A stretch of DNA of 64,000 nt from an uncultured Microbulbifer sp. (GTDB taxonomy: Bacteria > Pseudomonadota > Gammaproteobacteria > Pseudomonadales > Cellvibrionaceae), in NCBI RefSeq assembly GCF_947504145.1, contig NZ_CANNGQ010000003.1, forward strand, positions 186,001-250,000, in the 5' to 3' direction. Under the pieces are notes generated by a model. That model did not search any database, was not told the origin of the DNA, and saw nothing but the letters and a program-made list of their open reading frames with translations. Within the stretch, counting starts at the first letter, position 1; each line of letters opens with the position of its first letter. Made by a program: the position numbers and the translations under genes. Below are positions 52,876-62,438 of this stretch, piece by piece.

Positions 52876-54981
52876 ATGCGCTGCCTGAAGACCTCTCTCG
52901 CCCTGGCGATCGCCACTGCCAGTACCGCCGCTCTCGCCGTGGAATCCGATCCAAGTATTGAAGAAGAGGTTGTGGTAACCGCCAGCCGTACGGAAAAGCC
53001 CCTCAGCTCAATTCCCAATACCGTCACCCTGATCGACCAGCAGGCGCTAACCAATCAATTGGCCGCCACCAGCGACCTGTCGACCATTCTCGGTAACCTG
53101 GTGCCCAGCTTCTCCCCCAGCCGACAGAAGATGACCAACTCCGGGGAGAGTCTGCGCGGACGCAAACCACTGTATCTGATAGACGGTGTACCCCAGTCCA
53201 ACCCGCTGCGTAACGGCGGCCGTGACGGCCACACCATTGATCCGCTGGTACTGGAACGCGTGGAAGTGATCCACGGTGCCAATGCCATCCACGGCATGGG
53301 CGCCTCCGGCGGTATCATCAACCTGATCACACGCACCCCCAGCGACGAGTTCCAGCAGAGTGTGCGCATCGAATCCGCGCTGCAAACAGAAGACTTGGGC
53401 GATACCCTGGGCTACAACGGCAGCTACAGCCTGTCCGGCAAAGTCGAAGACATCGACGTGCTCGCCAGTGTGACCTACCGCAATAGCGGGGTTAACTACG
53501 ACGCCAACGGCGATATTGTCGGTTTCGACAATACTCAGGGCGACACCATGGACAGCGACACCACCAACGCCTTTATCAAAACCGGCTACAGCTGGGGCGA
53601 TCAGCGCGTGCAGCTGACCGTGAACCATTTCTTGGTGGAAGGTAACAACAATTGGCTGAGCGTAGAGGGTGATATCGATGCGGGCATCCCCACCACTGCG
53701 GAGAAAGGGGATGTTCCAGGTAAATCGCCATCCAACGAAGTAACTACCATCAACGTGGAGTACACCAACGAGGACATTCTCGGCCAGAAACTGCGCGCGC
53801 AGATTTTTTCTCAGGATTTCGCCGGCACCTACGGCGCGACCGACAGCGGCACCTTTCAGGATGAGGACACCTACGGTCCGGGCCTGTTTGACCAGTCCCA
53901 GAACAACTCCGAAAAGCGCGGCCTGAAGCTGACCCTGATCAAAGACGACATCGCCGGTGCGCCAGTCAGCCTGGCCTACGGTGTCGACCTGCTGCAAGAC
54001 GAGACTTGGCAGCAACTGATTCTCACCAGCCGCGCCTGGGTACCGCCCACCCGCTACAAGAACATCGCCCCATACGTTCAAGCGGAATTCAGCGGCATTG
54101 AGCGCATGACCATCACCACCGGTGTGCGCCACGAAATCTCGGAGCTCAAAGTCGACGATTTCACCACACTTTACTCCTACAACGGCGGCCAGTTTGTCAA
54201 AGGTGGCAACCCGGAGTTCAGCGAAACCCTGGGTAATATCGGTGCGACCTACGAGGTCACCGCCAACCTGCGGGCATACGCCAACTATTCTGAAGGCTTC
54301 TCCATGCCGGATGTGGGCCGTGTGCTGCGCGGTATCAACCAGCCGGATCAGGATGTAGAAAGCTTCCTCGATATGCGGCCGATCCTGACACAGAACCAGG
54401 AGCTGGGGCTCGACTTCCGCAGCGAATCGTTTGGCGCGCAGATTGCACTCTACTCATCGGACTCCGACTTCGGCCAGCGCCTGGCACTGGGTGCCGACGG
54501 TATTTACAGTGTCCAGCGCGAAAAGACCGATGTCGACGGAGCGGAATTGAGCGGCCAGTGGTTTGCCAGTGACACTGACACCCTGGAGGTGCGCTACGCC
54601 CATACCAAAGGCCGTTACGACGTCGATGGCGATGGCAAAGTAGACACCGACCTGGACGGCGCCAATATTGCACCGAATCGCGTCAACCTGAGCTGGGCAC
54701 GCGACTGGAGCGATGATCTGAGCACCCGTATTCAGGCAAACTGGCTGCAAGACCGCAACTTTAAAAATGCCGCCGATGAAATCACCCGTGAATTTGATGG
54801 CTACACCATCATCGATGCCAGCGCGCAATATCGTGCACTGGGCGGCGAGTTTGCACTGGGACTGCAGAACCTGACCAACGAAGACTACTTCACCTATCAC
54901 TCCCAGACTGCGGGAAATAACCTCCGCAACTTCAAGGGTATTGGGCGCAGTGTGAACCTGTCTTACTCCAAAGTGTTTTAA
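52876..54981 (+). CDS. TonB-dependent siderophore-type receptor, Fur-regulated
   Basis: A 701-residue receptor, shorter than the other four and of the classical siderophore or heme size. Signal peptide about 1-22 (ending AALAV), TonB box EEEVVVTASRTEKP (about 30), plug (TILGNLVPSFSPSRQKM, LRGRKPLYLIDGVPQSNPL, LERVEVIHGANAIHGMGASG) and a barrel ending in VNLSYSKVF. The Fur box upstream and the PepSY membrane protein directly downstream point to ferric siderophore uptake; the ligand cannot be named. Strong family resemblance to catecholate/hydroxamate receptors is inferred from size and plug sequence. ATG 52876 is preceded by GGAGCCCAGC. Confidence 0.92.
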   Translation: MRCLKTSLALAIATASTAALAVESDPSIEEEVVVTASRTEKPLSSIPNTVTLIDQQALTNQLAATSDLSTILGNLVPSFSPSRQKMTNSGESLRGRKPLYLIDGVPQSNPLRNGGRDGHTIDPLVLERVEVIHGANAIHGMGASGGIINLITRTPSDEFQQSVRIESALQTEDLGDTLGYNGSYSLSGKVEDIDVLASVTYRNSGVNYDANGDIVGFDNTQGDTMDSDTTNAFIKTGYSWGDQRVQLTVNHFLVEGNNNWLSVEGDIDAGIPTTAEKGDVPGKSPSNEVTTINVEYTNEDILGQKLRAQIFSQDFAGTYGATDSGTFQDEDTYGPGLFDQSQNNSEKRGLKLTLIKDDIAGAPVSLAYGVDLLQDETWQQLILTSRAWVPPTRYKNIAPYVQAEFSGIERMTITTGVRHEISELKVDDFTTLYSYNGGQFVKGGNPEFSETLGNIGATYEVTANLRAYANYSEGFSMPDVGRVLRGINQPDQDVESFLDMRPILTQNQELGLDFRSESFGAQIALYSSDSDFGQRLALGADGIYSVQREKTDVDGAELSGQWFASDTDTLEVRYAHTKGRYDVDGDGKVDTDLDGANIAPNRVNLSWARDWSDDLSTRIQANWLQDRNFKNAADEITREFDGYTIIDASAQYRALGGEFALGLQNLTNEDYFTYHSQTAGNNLRNFKGIGRSVNLSYSKVF

Positions 54982-54989
54982 TTGCCCCC

Positions 54990-56225
54990 ATGCGTAAAAC
55001 GTTATTCATCCTGCACAAGTACGCCGGCCTGACTCTGGGCCTGCTGCTTGCATTGATCGGACTCACCGGCAGCCTGCTGGTGTTCGATCATGCGCTGGAT
55101 GAACAACTCACACCACAGACCATCACCTTCAAGCCGAGCGCACAGCCGGCAAGCTTCGCGGAAATTCTCGCAGCGGCACAGGCCGCGGTGCCTGGCAATC
55201 CCGCGCCCACCCGCTTGATGACCCAGCGCCAGCCCGGCAGTCCCCATGTGGTGCGCTTCCCTACACCGGAGGGCGCACCGGGACCAATCGAGGTCAGCGT
55301 TTCCCCCACGGATGCAGAAGTACTGGCGATACGCGGCTGGGGCACCCCCGAATACACCATGACCTGGTTGTACCGCCTGCACTACACCCTGCTCGCCGGT
55401 AAAAATGGCAAAACCGTCGTGGGGTTTATGGGGCTCCTGTTGATGGTGTTCTGTATCACCGGCGCGGTACTCTGGTGGCCAAAGAAAAGCAAATCCCAAA
55501 AGAAACAGTGGAAGCGGGCATTCACTATTTCCCGCTCGGGAAACCGCTTCCGCTTCTACTTTGATATCCACAAGGTATTCGGTATTTACTGTTTGCCGCT
55601 ACTACTGATGATCAGCTTTTCCGGTGTGACGCTGGTGTTTCCAACCCAGGTGGAGGCGGTGGTGGGCAGCCTGTTTCAGGTGGAGCCGCGCTCCGCTCTG
55701 CCAGGATCACGCACTGGGTCCGGCACGCCCATCACACCGGATCAGGCCGTTGCCATTGGCGAAACGGTTTTCCCCGGTGGCGCACTCAAACGCATTTACC
55801 TCCCCCGCAATAACGAAGATAGCTACGGCCTGACCTTTCGCGCAGAGGGCGAAGCCTGGACCAATTACGGCGCCAGCTTTGTGCGTATGGACCAATACTC
55901 CGGAGAAATTCTGCTGAGCCAGAATGTCACCGAAATCCCCCTCGGCAACAAGATAATGCGCTGGCAGTTTCCCCTGCATAACGGCGACGCGCTGGGCATT
56001 ATGGGCCGCTGGCTGGTGTTGATTGCAGGCCTGGCGCCGGCGCTGTTGTTCGGCACCGGCCTGTACCTCTGGTGGCAAAAACGCCGACTGAAGTCCCGCA
56101 CCCGACGACAGCAACAGGGGTTCTCGCGTACACTCGGTAGCATTGGATTGCCTACTCACTCTAAGGAAATGGAGTACACCCGTGAAAGCCGTCGGACTGC
56201 ATCAATACCTGCCCATCGACAATGA
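54990..56225 (+). CDS. PepSY-associated membrane protein (PiuB-like, iron uptake)
   Basis: A 411-residue inner-membrane protein with four membrane segments (about 9-30, 140-160, 195-215 and 330-355) and PepSY repeats facing the periplasm. Conserved histidines lie in LHKYAGLTLG, YRLHYTLLAGKNGK and FDIHKVFGIYCLPLLL, and could bind heme, as in proteins of this kind reported to reduce ferric siderophores. It starts nine bases after the receptor stop, so the two form one Fur-controlled unit. Its last 44 bases overlap the start of the dehydrogenase gene. Confidence 0.87.
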   Translation: MRKTLFILHKYAGLTLGLLLALIGLTGSLLVFDHALDEQLTPQTITFKPSAQPASFAEILAAAQAAVPGNPAPTRLMTQRQPGSPHVVRFPTPEGAPGPIEVSVSPTDAEVLAIRGWGTPEYTMTWLYRLHYTLLAGKNGKTVVGFMGLLLMVFCITGAVLWWPKKSKSQKKQWKRAFTISRSGNRFRFYFDIHKVFGIYCLPLLLMISFSGVTLVFPTQVEAVVGSLFQVEPRSALPGSRTGSGTPITPDQAVAIGETVFPGGALKRIYLPRNNEDSYGLTFRAEGEAWTNYGASFVRMDQYSGEILLSQNVTEIPLGNKIMRWQFPLHNGDALGIMGRWLVLIAGLAPALLFGTGLYLWWQKRRLKSRTRRQQQGFSRTLGSIGLPTHSKEMEYTRESRRTASIPAHRQ

Positions 56226-57207
56226 ACAATCCCTGGTCGACCTGAACATCGACAAGCCCCAGCCTGGCCCTCGCGATTTACTGGTATCGGTGAACGCCAT
56301 TGCGGTAAACCCGGTCGACACCAAAGTACGCGCCCCCAAGGCGGAACCCGTAACGGAAACCACACCGAAAATTCTCGGCTGGGATGCCGCCGGTGAAGTG
56401 GTCGCGGTGGGGAGTGAGGTGGAGAAGTTCGCGGCAGGGGACCGTGTATTTTATGCGGGGGATATCACGCGCCCGGGCTGCAATAGCGAATTCCAGCTGG
56501 TGGATGAACGCATTGTCGGAAAGATGCCGTGCACCCAGGATTTCCAGGCTTCTGCGGCACTCCCATTGACCAGTATTACTGCCTGGGAAGCGCTGTTCGA
56601 CCGCTTGGGGATTTCACCCGAGGGCGAGGATGCCGGGAAAGCCATTCTGATTATCGGCGGCGCAGGCGGTGTTGGTTCTATCGCCATCCAACTGGCAAAA
56701 ACTCTGGCGAAGCTCAACGTCATTGCCACGGCTTCACGCACCAAATCCAGTATATGGGTTAAGGAGATGGGCGCGAGTCACGTGGTAAACCACCGCAATC
56801 CGGTGGATCAGGAACTGAAAGAAATCGGGTTTGAGGCTGTCGATTATATTCTGTGCCTCAACAACACTGACCAGCACTTCCCCGCCATGGCCGAAGCCAT
56901 CAAACCCCAGGGGAAAATTTGCACCATTGTCGAAAACACAGCCCCCCTGGAAATCGGCCTGCTGAAAGCCAAGAGTGCCACCTTCGTCTGGGAGTTCATG
57001 TTTACGCGAGCGATGTTCCAGACCGAGGATATGGATCAGCAGGGCGCGCTACTAAGCCGCATCGCCGATCTGATCGACAGGGAGGAGCTGGTACCGACGG
57101 TGGGAGAAACCATCGAGCCAATCAATGCCGCCAATCTCCGCCTCGCCCATCGGCAGTTAGAGAGTGGCAGCACCATCGGCAAGATCGTGCTGGCCGGGTG
57201 GGGCTAG
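56182..57207 (+). CDS. Zinc-type alcohol dehydrogenase/quinone oxidoreductase
   Basis: A 341-residue medium-chain dehydrogenase/reductase. The NAD(P)-binding motif IIGGAGGVGSIAIQLAK lies at about 155, and the GroES-like half has AVNPVDTKVR and LGWDAAGEVVAVG. Structural zinc cysteines are absent, as in quinone-oxidoreductase members of the family. I chose the GTG at 56182 (MKAVGLHQYLPIDNEQ), which has GGAG nine bases upstream and fits the family start; the frame reaches 56143. It overlaps the PepSY gene by 44 bases, so may be co-transcribed with iron uptake, perhaps as a reductase (inference). Its stop shares the bases CTAG with the stop of the converging OmpA gene. Confidence 0.87.
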   Translation: MKAVGLHQYLPIDNEQSLVDLNIDKPQPGPRDLLVSVNAIAVNPVDTKVRAPKAEPVTETTPKILGWDAAGEVVAVGSEVEKFAAGDRVFYAGDITRPGCNSEFQLVDERIVGKMPCTQDFQASAALPLTSITAWEALFDRLGISPEGEDAGKAILIIGGAGGVGSIAIQLAKTLAKLNVIATASRTKSSIWVKEMGASHVVNHRNPVDQELKEIGFEAVDYILCLNNTDQHFPAMAEAIKPQGKICTIVENTAPLEIGLLKAKSATFVWEFMFTRAMFQTEDMDQQGALLSRIADLIDREELVPTVGETIEPINAANLRLAHRQLESGSTIGKIVLAGWG

Positions 57208-60200
57208 AACTTACCCACCATATTGATAAACACCCCCTGACTGTCGTAATCCAGATCCGTCAGATCGTCGGAGAAGTCGGTGAAGTTATAGCCGATACCC
57301 GCTTTGAAATTGCGGCCCATTTGGCGGTAGAGCGCCAGCAGTGCGCCGCTTTTGCGGTCGCCGGCGTCCGGGAGGTCGAGGAGACGGCCTTCGATGAGGA
57401 GGTCCCATTTGTTCACGAAGTGCCAGTCAGCACGCAGCACGTAGAGGCTGGCGGCACTGTCGAAAAATTCGGGGTTATCCCGCTCCATGCTCAACTGGCC
57501 CAGGCGATACGCGTACTTGGCACCGAGAGTCCAGCGCTGGGTGAGGTCGTAGTTGGTATCTACGGAGAATATATGGCTCTTCTGCACAAACTCCAGCGCG
57601 CTGCTGGAACTGTTTGACGTTACCAGTACCTGATCGGTGGTGGGCACGTTGTAGAAGTAGGTGTACTTCAACAGTGTGTTCCAACGATCATTGGTGACCG
57701 GGCGATAGGCATAACCCATCACACCTTCGGTGAACTTGCCATCGTAGAACTCGCCCTGTGAACTCTCGCTGTCGGAATAATTCAACTTCCCGACCAGGCG
57801 CCAGTCCGGGCTGATCTGGTAGCTCAGGGTATTTTTCAGCAGCCAGGTTTTACGCTCGTTTTCCAGAACGCTCTGCGGATCTTCTTCCGTGCCCGTACCG
57901 GATAGAGTCTGCATATTATCCACGCGGTACTCCACCGCGCTGGAGAGCCGCAGGGCGTTGTCATTAAAGCCCATGCTGGCACCCATGGCGCGGCGCTCGG
58001 TTTCAGCTCCGGTGCGGGGATCTTCCAGGGTACCCGCCTCTAGACTGGTGCCATAATTCCATTTGTCCGTGGGCGCCAGGTCCACGCCGAGAGCGTGAGT
58101 CAGGCCGGTGGACACATCGCCGTGCGTGTAGCGCTCTTCACCATATATGCTGGTGGTATCACTGAAGCGACTGCGGAATCCGCTGTTGAGGTTACCTTTG
58201 CGCGCGCGCACGCCGGTATCGGTGCGCTCATTGTCGAGGGTGTAATTCAGGTAAAGGTTTGTGCGATCGGTTACCAGGAAGTCCGTCCCCAGACGCGCTG
58301 CGGTGCCCGTATCGCCGCCGGACAGCTCGCTGTCCAGGGTCAGGCGCTCACTGACCCGGTAAGCGCCACCAAAGCCGACGCGATTGTTCTCGTCGCGGTT
58401 GCCGGAAAGCTCGGCGGTGCGCTGTACAAAACCAAAGGCGCTCCAGTCGGTACCAGAATCGTAACTGGCCTGCACCGCAACATCGGTACGCTCCCCCTGC
58501 TTTTGGGTAAGCGGTACCACAGGCGACAGATCCTCGCGGGAATCCGAACGTGCAGCGGCCGCGAGGCGCCAACGCTCACTCAGGCGATAACCCAGCTCCA
58601 CATCGGTGGCGTCCGTCTGCAGGCCCTGCTGCTGTTCCCGGGTGTCGGTTTTGAGCCCTATATCGAACCGCTCACCGATGGGCACGTTGACCGCCGCACC
58701 GTGTTGCTCGGTCTCCCGGGTCGCAAGCTGACCGGGCCCGGAGAAACCGGCGTCCCGCTGCTGTGCATACATCGAAACGGAGCCGCGCATCCCCTCGAAG
58801 AAGTCTCCCATCTGCACCGCGGCTTCGAATTTACTGGCACCGGCTTTGGCATCCGGGTCGAATGGCGTCTGCTCGAAGCTGCCCTGTTCAAAGCCACCCT
58901 GGTTGAAGCTGTAGCCACCATCCAGAGAAGACAGGCTGTCTAGGGTATTACCCTGGCTCTCCGCCACTTCTACCTTCACCCAGGTACCGGCGGTTTTGCG
59001 CAGCGTCAGATCAACACCGTTCAGGGAAGATTCGTTATCCTCTTCATCCTGCTGGCTGGCACTCACGCCGATCTTCACATGGTCGCCGGCCCAGTAATGC
59101 GCGCGACCGCCCACGGCCAGGGTGTCGAGATCATCAAAGCCCGGCGTGTATTCGTAGCGGGCCACCAGGTACTGCGGGTTGCCGTTGTAAGAGCCGTCCT
59201 GCACGATCAGATTGTCGTTGGCGATCGCGGACAGCGGGCGGTTCAGCAGAACACGCCCCTGAATGTAATCCACATCGTAATCGATCACCGGAGTCAGGTT
59301 TTTCACACCCAGTACGATCCCGGAATTTTTATCCCGCACTTCGACCCGCAGGCGCTCGGAACCGGTGAGGATATCCTGATGACGCATGTAGTACAGGGAG
59401 CCACCGGTTCCGCGGAATTCATCGCGTCCGGCAATGGTCCCCGGCTCCGCGCTAAACGCATCCACTTCAAACCGTTTGTCGCCAAAGTCGGTAACGTCAT
59501 CGGTCTCGAAGTGGAAATTGGCCCCGTAGAGCGCGCGATCGATATGCGCCAGTTCGTTATCGGTATAGGAGGCGTTAAAGTTCCCCCACAGGCCATAATC
59601 GTCGTAGTTTTCCAGCTTGATATAAAACTTGCCGGACGTAGGCGCATCTTCCACCACGGTGGAATCGTCACCGAAGGTGGGGTAGTACAGATCGCTGTCC
59701 AGACGACGGAAAAGCGCGTCCGGATTTTTTTCCATAAAGTTGGTGAAGAGATCCTCGACCGGCCCCTCTTCCGTATCAGCACTGGCCGACAGGTTCCAGC
59801 CATCGCCGAAACTGCCGCTGGTATAAAATGCCAGGCGGCCATCGTAGCTGGCGGAATTGTCGTAGTGGGTTTCGTCGCCGGTGACCAGCGCTGCGGGGCC
59901 GTTGGTGTCATCCCGGGCGATAGTAAGATCGGCGATACCCACGGTGAACCAGTCGTCGCGCGTGAACTCGAGATCCCGCAGGAATAGTTCGCCATTGCCG
60001 CTGTCATCCAGTACCGCCACTTCCACGGTGTGCAGGCCCTTGGCAAAAATTTCTTCGGCAACAAAATCACCGCTGTTGCTTACCGGAATTTCGCGTCCGG
60101 CCAGCCACACACTGTGGTTCGCGGGAATATCGGCACCGTTAACCAGCACAGCATTGCCGTTGACCGGAATATTCTGCTCGGCGAGACGGTTTTCCCCGTA

Positions 60201-62438
60201 CCCCACCAGCAGCTCTTTTTCAGTCGTGGCTTCCTGTAACTGCGGTTCGAAGTTGTCCACGAGCCACAGGGTTTGCGGCCGGGTTTCATCGAAGCGCTGC
60301 TTCCAGTCGTAGACCCGCAATACATACTGCAGCTTTTTCAGCGGCGCCTGGTACTCTTCAAATTCCGCATCCCAGCTGCCCTCTCCGTTCTGGTCCAGCG
60401 TGACCACGGCGATGGGCTTGTCGCGCAGCGACTGCTCCTCTTCGAAAATGCGCACTTCGGCGCGGGTAATGAAGGACGGATAGTTGGTATAGCGTTTGAA
60501 CTGCACCCGGCTGTCAGCGATTTCTGTTTCCGGATCGTCTGCATAGCGGATGGTGCTCGGGAATGCAGAGACGTTCAGACGCGGCTGCATGGCCTGATTG
60601 TCAAAACGGAACTGGATGTTGGCGCTTTCCAGCGCCACGTCCGTACAACGCTGCAGGTCGGCGGAGTTTTTGTGCGGATCGTATTCCGGCGCACCGTCTA
60701 CGGTGATGCGCATCAAGTTTAACGCGTAGGGGTTGTGGGCCTCGGCTTCCTGTTGAATACGCTCGATTTCCAGGCGATCTTTTTCGGCGAGCACCGCCAG
60801 CTCGTCGTAAAGGACCTGCACCTCTACCCGCGCGCCATCCATGTGGATAAAGCCAGTCTGCACCACGTCTTTGGATTCGACGAAGCCGCGCCCTTCAAAT
60901 TCCACCTGTTCGTCTTCGAGCCCCAGGTGCTGCTGAACTGCGCGCATGGTTTTTTCCGCGCGCGCAGATGACAGGCCGACGTCATCGCCGTAGACCATGG
61001 CCTCGCGGCGTTCCATACGTTCGTTGTCGCTATAGCCGATAAAGCTCAGGCGCACATTCTGCTTGCTTGCGACTTCATCCATCATGCGCTGCATCTGTGC
61101 CAGTTGCGCACTGGAGATTTGTGGATCGCCGCTGTTGAGAAAAATTGGCGCTACGTCACCGGTCGGCGATTCGTGGGCGATGGTGATGGTTTCGGCAGCT
61201 GCGGATTCCGGGCAGGCCTGCAACCCATCGGCAGCGGTTTCCAACAGGTCGTCGTACCAGAACTCCACTTCCACCCGATGGTTCAGCGAGCGCCCCTTGG
61301 CGGTGTCATTGGCGGCGATGGGCTGACTGGACCCTTTGCCGCTACTGGTAACCATGTAGCCTGGCAGGTTCAACTGATCTGCCACCGCCAGTGCGACCCG
61401 CCGCGCTTCCGCGCGAGACAGTGCCATCTGGTCGTCGTAAAGCTCGGCAGGCCCTTCGGGCAAGGGCTTGCCGTCGGTATGGCCGACAAAGTGAATAGTG
61501 AGGTTGGGCTTTTCCAGTAGCGTGTTGCGCACTTCTTGGACTCGGCGCACAAACGCGGCCGGCAGGTCCACCTGCCCCGGCTGCAGGCGCAGGGGGGATA
61601 CCAGGTTTTTCAGGCGCGCGCGCTTGTCCGAGCCCGCGGTATAGCGCAGTTTACATACGGTTTCCTGACGGCAAACCTGCACGCGGTTGAGCTGTGCGGC
61701 TTCGGCGCGGCGCTGGGCCTCGCGAGCCTGCTGGTCCAGCTCGAAATAGCGCAGTTTTACTTCCACGCGGCGATTCAGCTCGCGACCTTTCTCGGTGATA
61801 TTTTCGGTCAATGGTTCGCTATCGCCGCGGCCTTCAAACAGCACCGCTTCTTCCGGCAGATCCAGCGCAGTCTGAAAATATTCCGCTACCTGTTTAGCAC
61901 GCGCGCGGGTGAATTCGAGCTTGGCTTCGTGATCTTCATGAGCCACATTGCTGCCATTAAGATCGCTATCAAAATGACGTTCAAAGTCACTGTCAAAACC
62001 ACCCTGCTCCGAATGTTCCTCCTCGATCAGCGGATCACTATCAGTGTGCGCGGTGAAAATGAGTTGCAGCTCGTGAGCGTCTTCCAGCGCCGCGAGTTTT
62101 TCCTTTAGCTGCTCGACCAGTTCAGGATCAATTTCGTCATCCACTTCCCGGTACACCAGTGGTGGCAACACATTGGTCTCCAACACAGGCTCTTCGGGGT
62201 CGATAAACGCTTCCGCATCCTGCACCCACAGCTGGCCGGCGGCGGGAATCAGGGTGGTCTCGGTGTTACTGCCGAGAGGCTTGTTGGTGTAGTCCCCAGC
62301 GCTCTCCACTTGTGGTGTGAGGCCGGGGATTTTCTGCCACCAGGAAACATCGCTCGGGTTTTCATCCTGAGCCAGAGCCGAAGTGCTCACCAGCGCGGCA
62401 ATAACGATTGCCAATTTTTTCTGTGAAGGACGGAACAT
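57204..62438 (-). CDS. Giant outer-membrane protein: three OmpA-like domains fused to a beta-barrel
   Basis: A 1744-residue protein with a signal peptide (about 1-24, ending SALAQ). Three OmpA-like peptidoglycan-binding domains follow: about 115-255 (FTAHTDSD to ELNRRVEVKLRY), 300-410 (HFVGHTDGKP to SLNHRVEVEFWY) and 460-560 (SFIGYSDNER to DGARVEVQVLY). Then come beta-rich segments (about 600-880, with NGNAVLVNGADIPANHSVWLAG) and a long barrel-like region to the end (about 880-1744), rich in alternating strands and ending in phenylalanine (FINMVGKF), as outer-membrane proteins do. I do not know a described function; it could anchor a surface layer or secrete its operon partner. ATG 62438 overlaps the stop of the upstream gene by a base, with AGGGG in front. 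Confidence 0.82.
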   Translation of the reverse strand: MFRPSQKKLAIVIAALVSTSALAQDENPSDVSWWQKIPGLTPQVESAGDYTNKPLGSNTETTLIPAAGQLWVQDAEAFIDPEEPVLETNVLPPLVYREVDDEIDPELVEQLKEKLAALEDAHELQLIFTAHTDSDPLIEEEHSEQGGFDSDFERHFDSDLNGSNVAHEDHEAKLEFTRARAKQVAEYFQTALDLPEEAVLFEGRGDSEPLTENITEKGRELNRRVEVKLRYFELDQQAREAQRRAEAAQLNRVQVCRQETVCKLRYTAGSDKRARLKNLVSPLRLQPGQVDLPAAFVRRVQEVRNTLLEKPNLTIHFVGHTDGKPLPEGPAELYDDQMALSRAEARRVALAVADQLNLPGYMVTSSGKGSSQPIAANDTAKGRSLNHRVEVEFWYDDLLETAADGLQACPESAAAETITIAHESPTGDVAPIFLNSGDPQISSAQLAQMQRMMDEVASKQNVRLSFIGYSDNERMERREAMVYGDDVGLSSARAEKTMRAVQQHLGLEDEQVEFEGRGFVESKDVVQTGFIHMDGARVEVQVLYDELAVLAEKDRLEIERIQQEAEAHNPYALNLMRITVDGAPEYDPHKNSADLQRCTDVALESANIQFRFDNQAMQPRLNVSAFPSTIRYADDPETEIADSRVQFKRYTNYPSFITRAEVRIFEEEQSLRDKPIAVVTLDQNGEGSWDAEFEEYQAPLKKLQYVLRVYDWKQRFDETRPQTLWLVDNFEPQLQEATTEKELLVGYGENRLAEQNIPVNGNAVLVNGADIPANHSVWLAGREIPVSNSGDFVAEEIFAKGLHTVEVAVLDDSGNGELFLRDLEFTRDDWFTVGIADLTIARDDTNGPAALVTGDETHYDNSASYDGRLAFYTSGSFGDGWNLSASADTEEGPVEDLFTNFMEKNPDALFRRLDSDLYYPTFGDDSTVVEDAPTSGKFYIKLENYDDYGLWGNFNASYTDNELAHIDRALYGANFHFETDDVTDFGDKRFEVDAFSAEPGTIAGRDEFRGTGGSLYYMRHQDILTGSERLRVEVRDKNSGIVLGVKNLTPVIDYDVDYIQGRVLLNRPLSAIANDNLIVQDGSYNGNPQYLVARYEYTPGFDDLDTLAVGGRAHYWAGDHVKIGVSASQQDEEDNESSLNGVDLTLRKTAGTWVKVEVAESQGNTLDSLSSLDGGYSFNQGGFEQGSFEQTPFDPDAKAGASKFEAAVQMGDFFEGMRGSVSMYAQQRDAGFSGPGQLATRETEQHGAAVNVPIGERFDIGLKTDTREQQQGLQTDATDVELGYRLSERWRLAAAARSDSREDLSPVVPLTQKQGERTDVAVQASYDSGTDWSAFGFVQRTAELSGNRDENNRVGFGGAYRVSERLTLDSELSGGDTGTAARLGTDFLVTDRTNLYLNYTLDNERTDTGVRARKGNLNSGFRSRFSDTTSIYGEERYTHGDVSTGLTHALGVDLAPTDKWNYGTSLEAGTLEDPRTGAETERRAMGASMGFNDNALRLSSAVEYRVDNMQTLSGTGTEEDPQSVLENERKTWLLKNTLSYQISPDWRLVGKLNYSDSESSQGEFYDGKFTEGVMGYAYRPVTNDRWNTLLKYTYFYNVPTTDQVLVTSNSSSSALEFVQKSHIFSVDTNYDLTQRWTLGAKYAYRLGQLSMERDNPEFFDSAASLYVLRADWHFVNKWDLLIEGRLLDLPDAGDRKSGALLALYRQMGRNFKAGIGYNFTDFSDDLTDLDYDSQGVFINMVGKF

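Noticed and set aside
53047..54132. A 361-residue antisense frame over the siderophore receptor
   Set aside because: Shadow of the receptor gene, no independent support.
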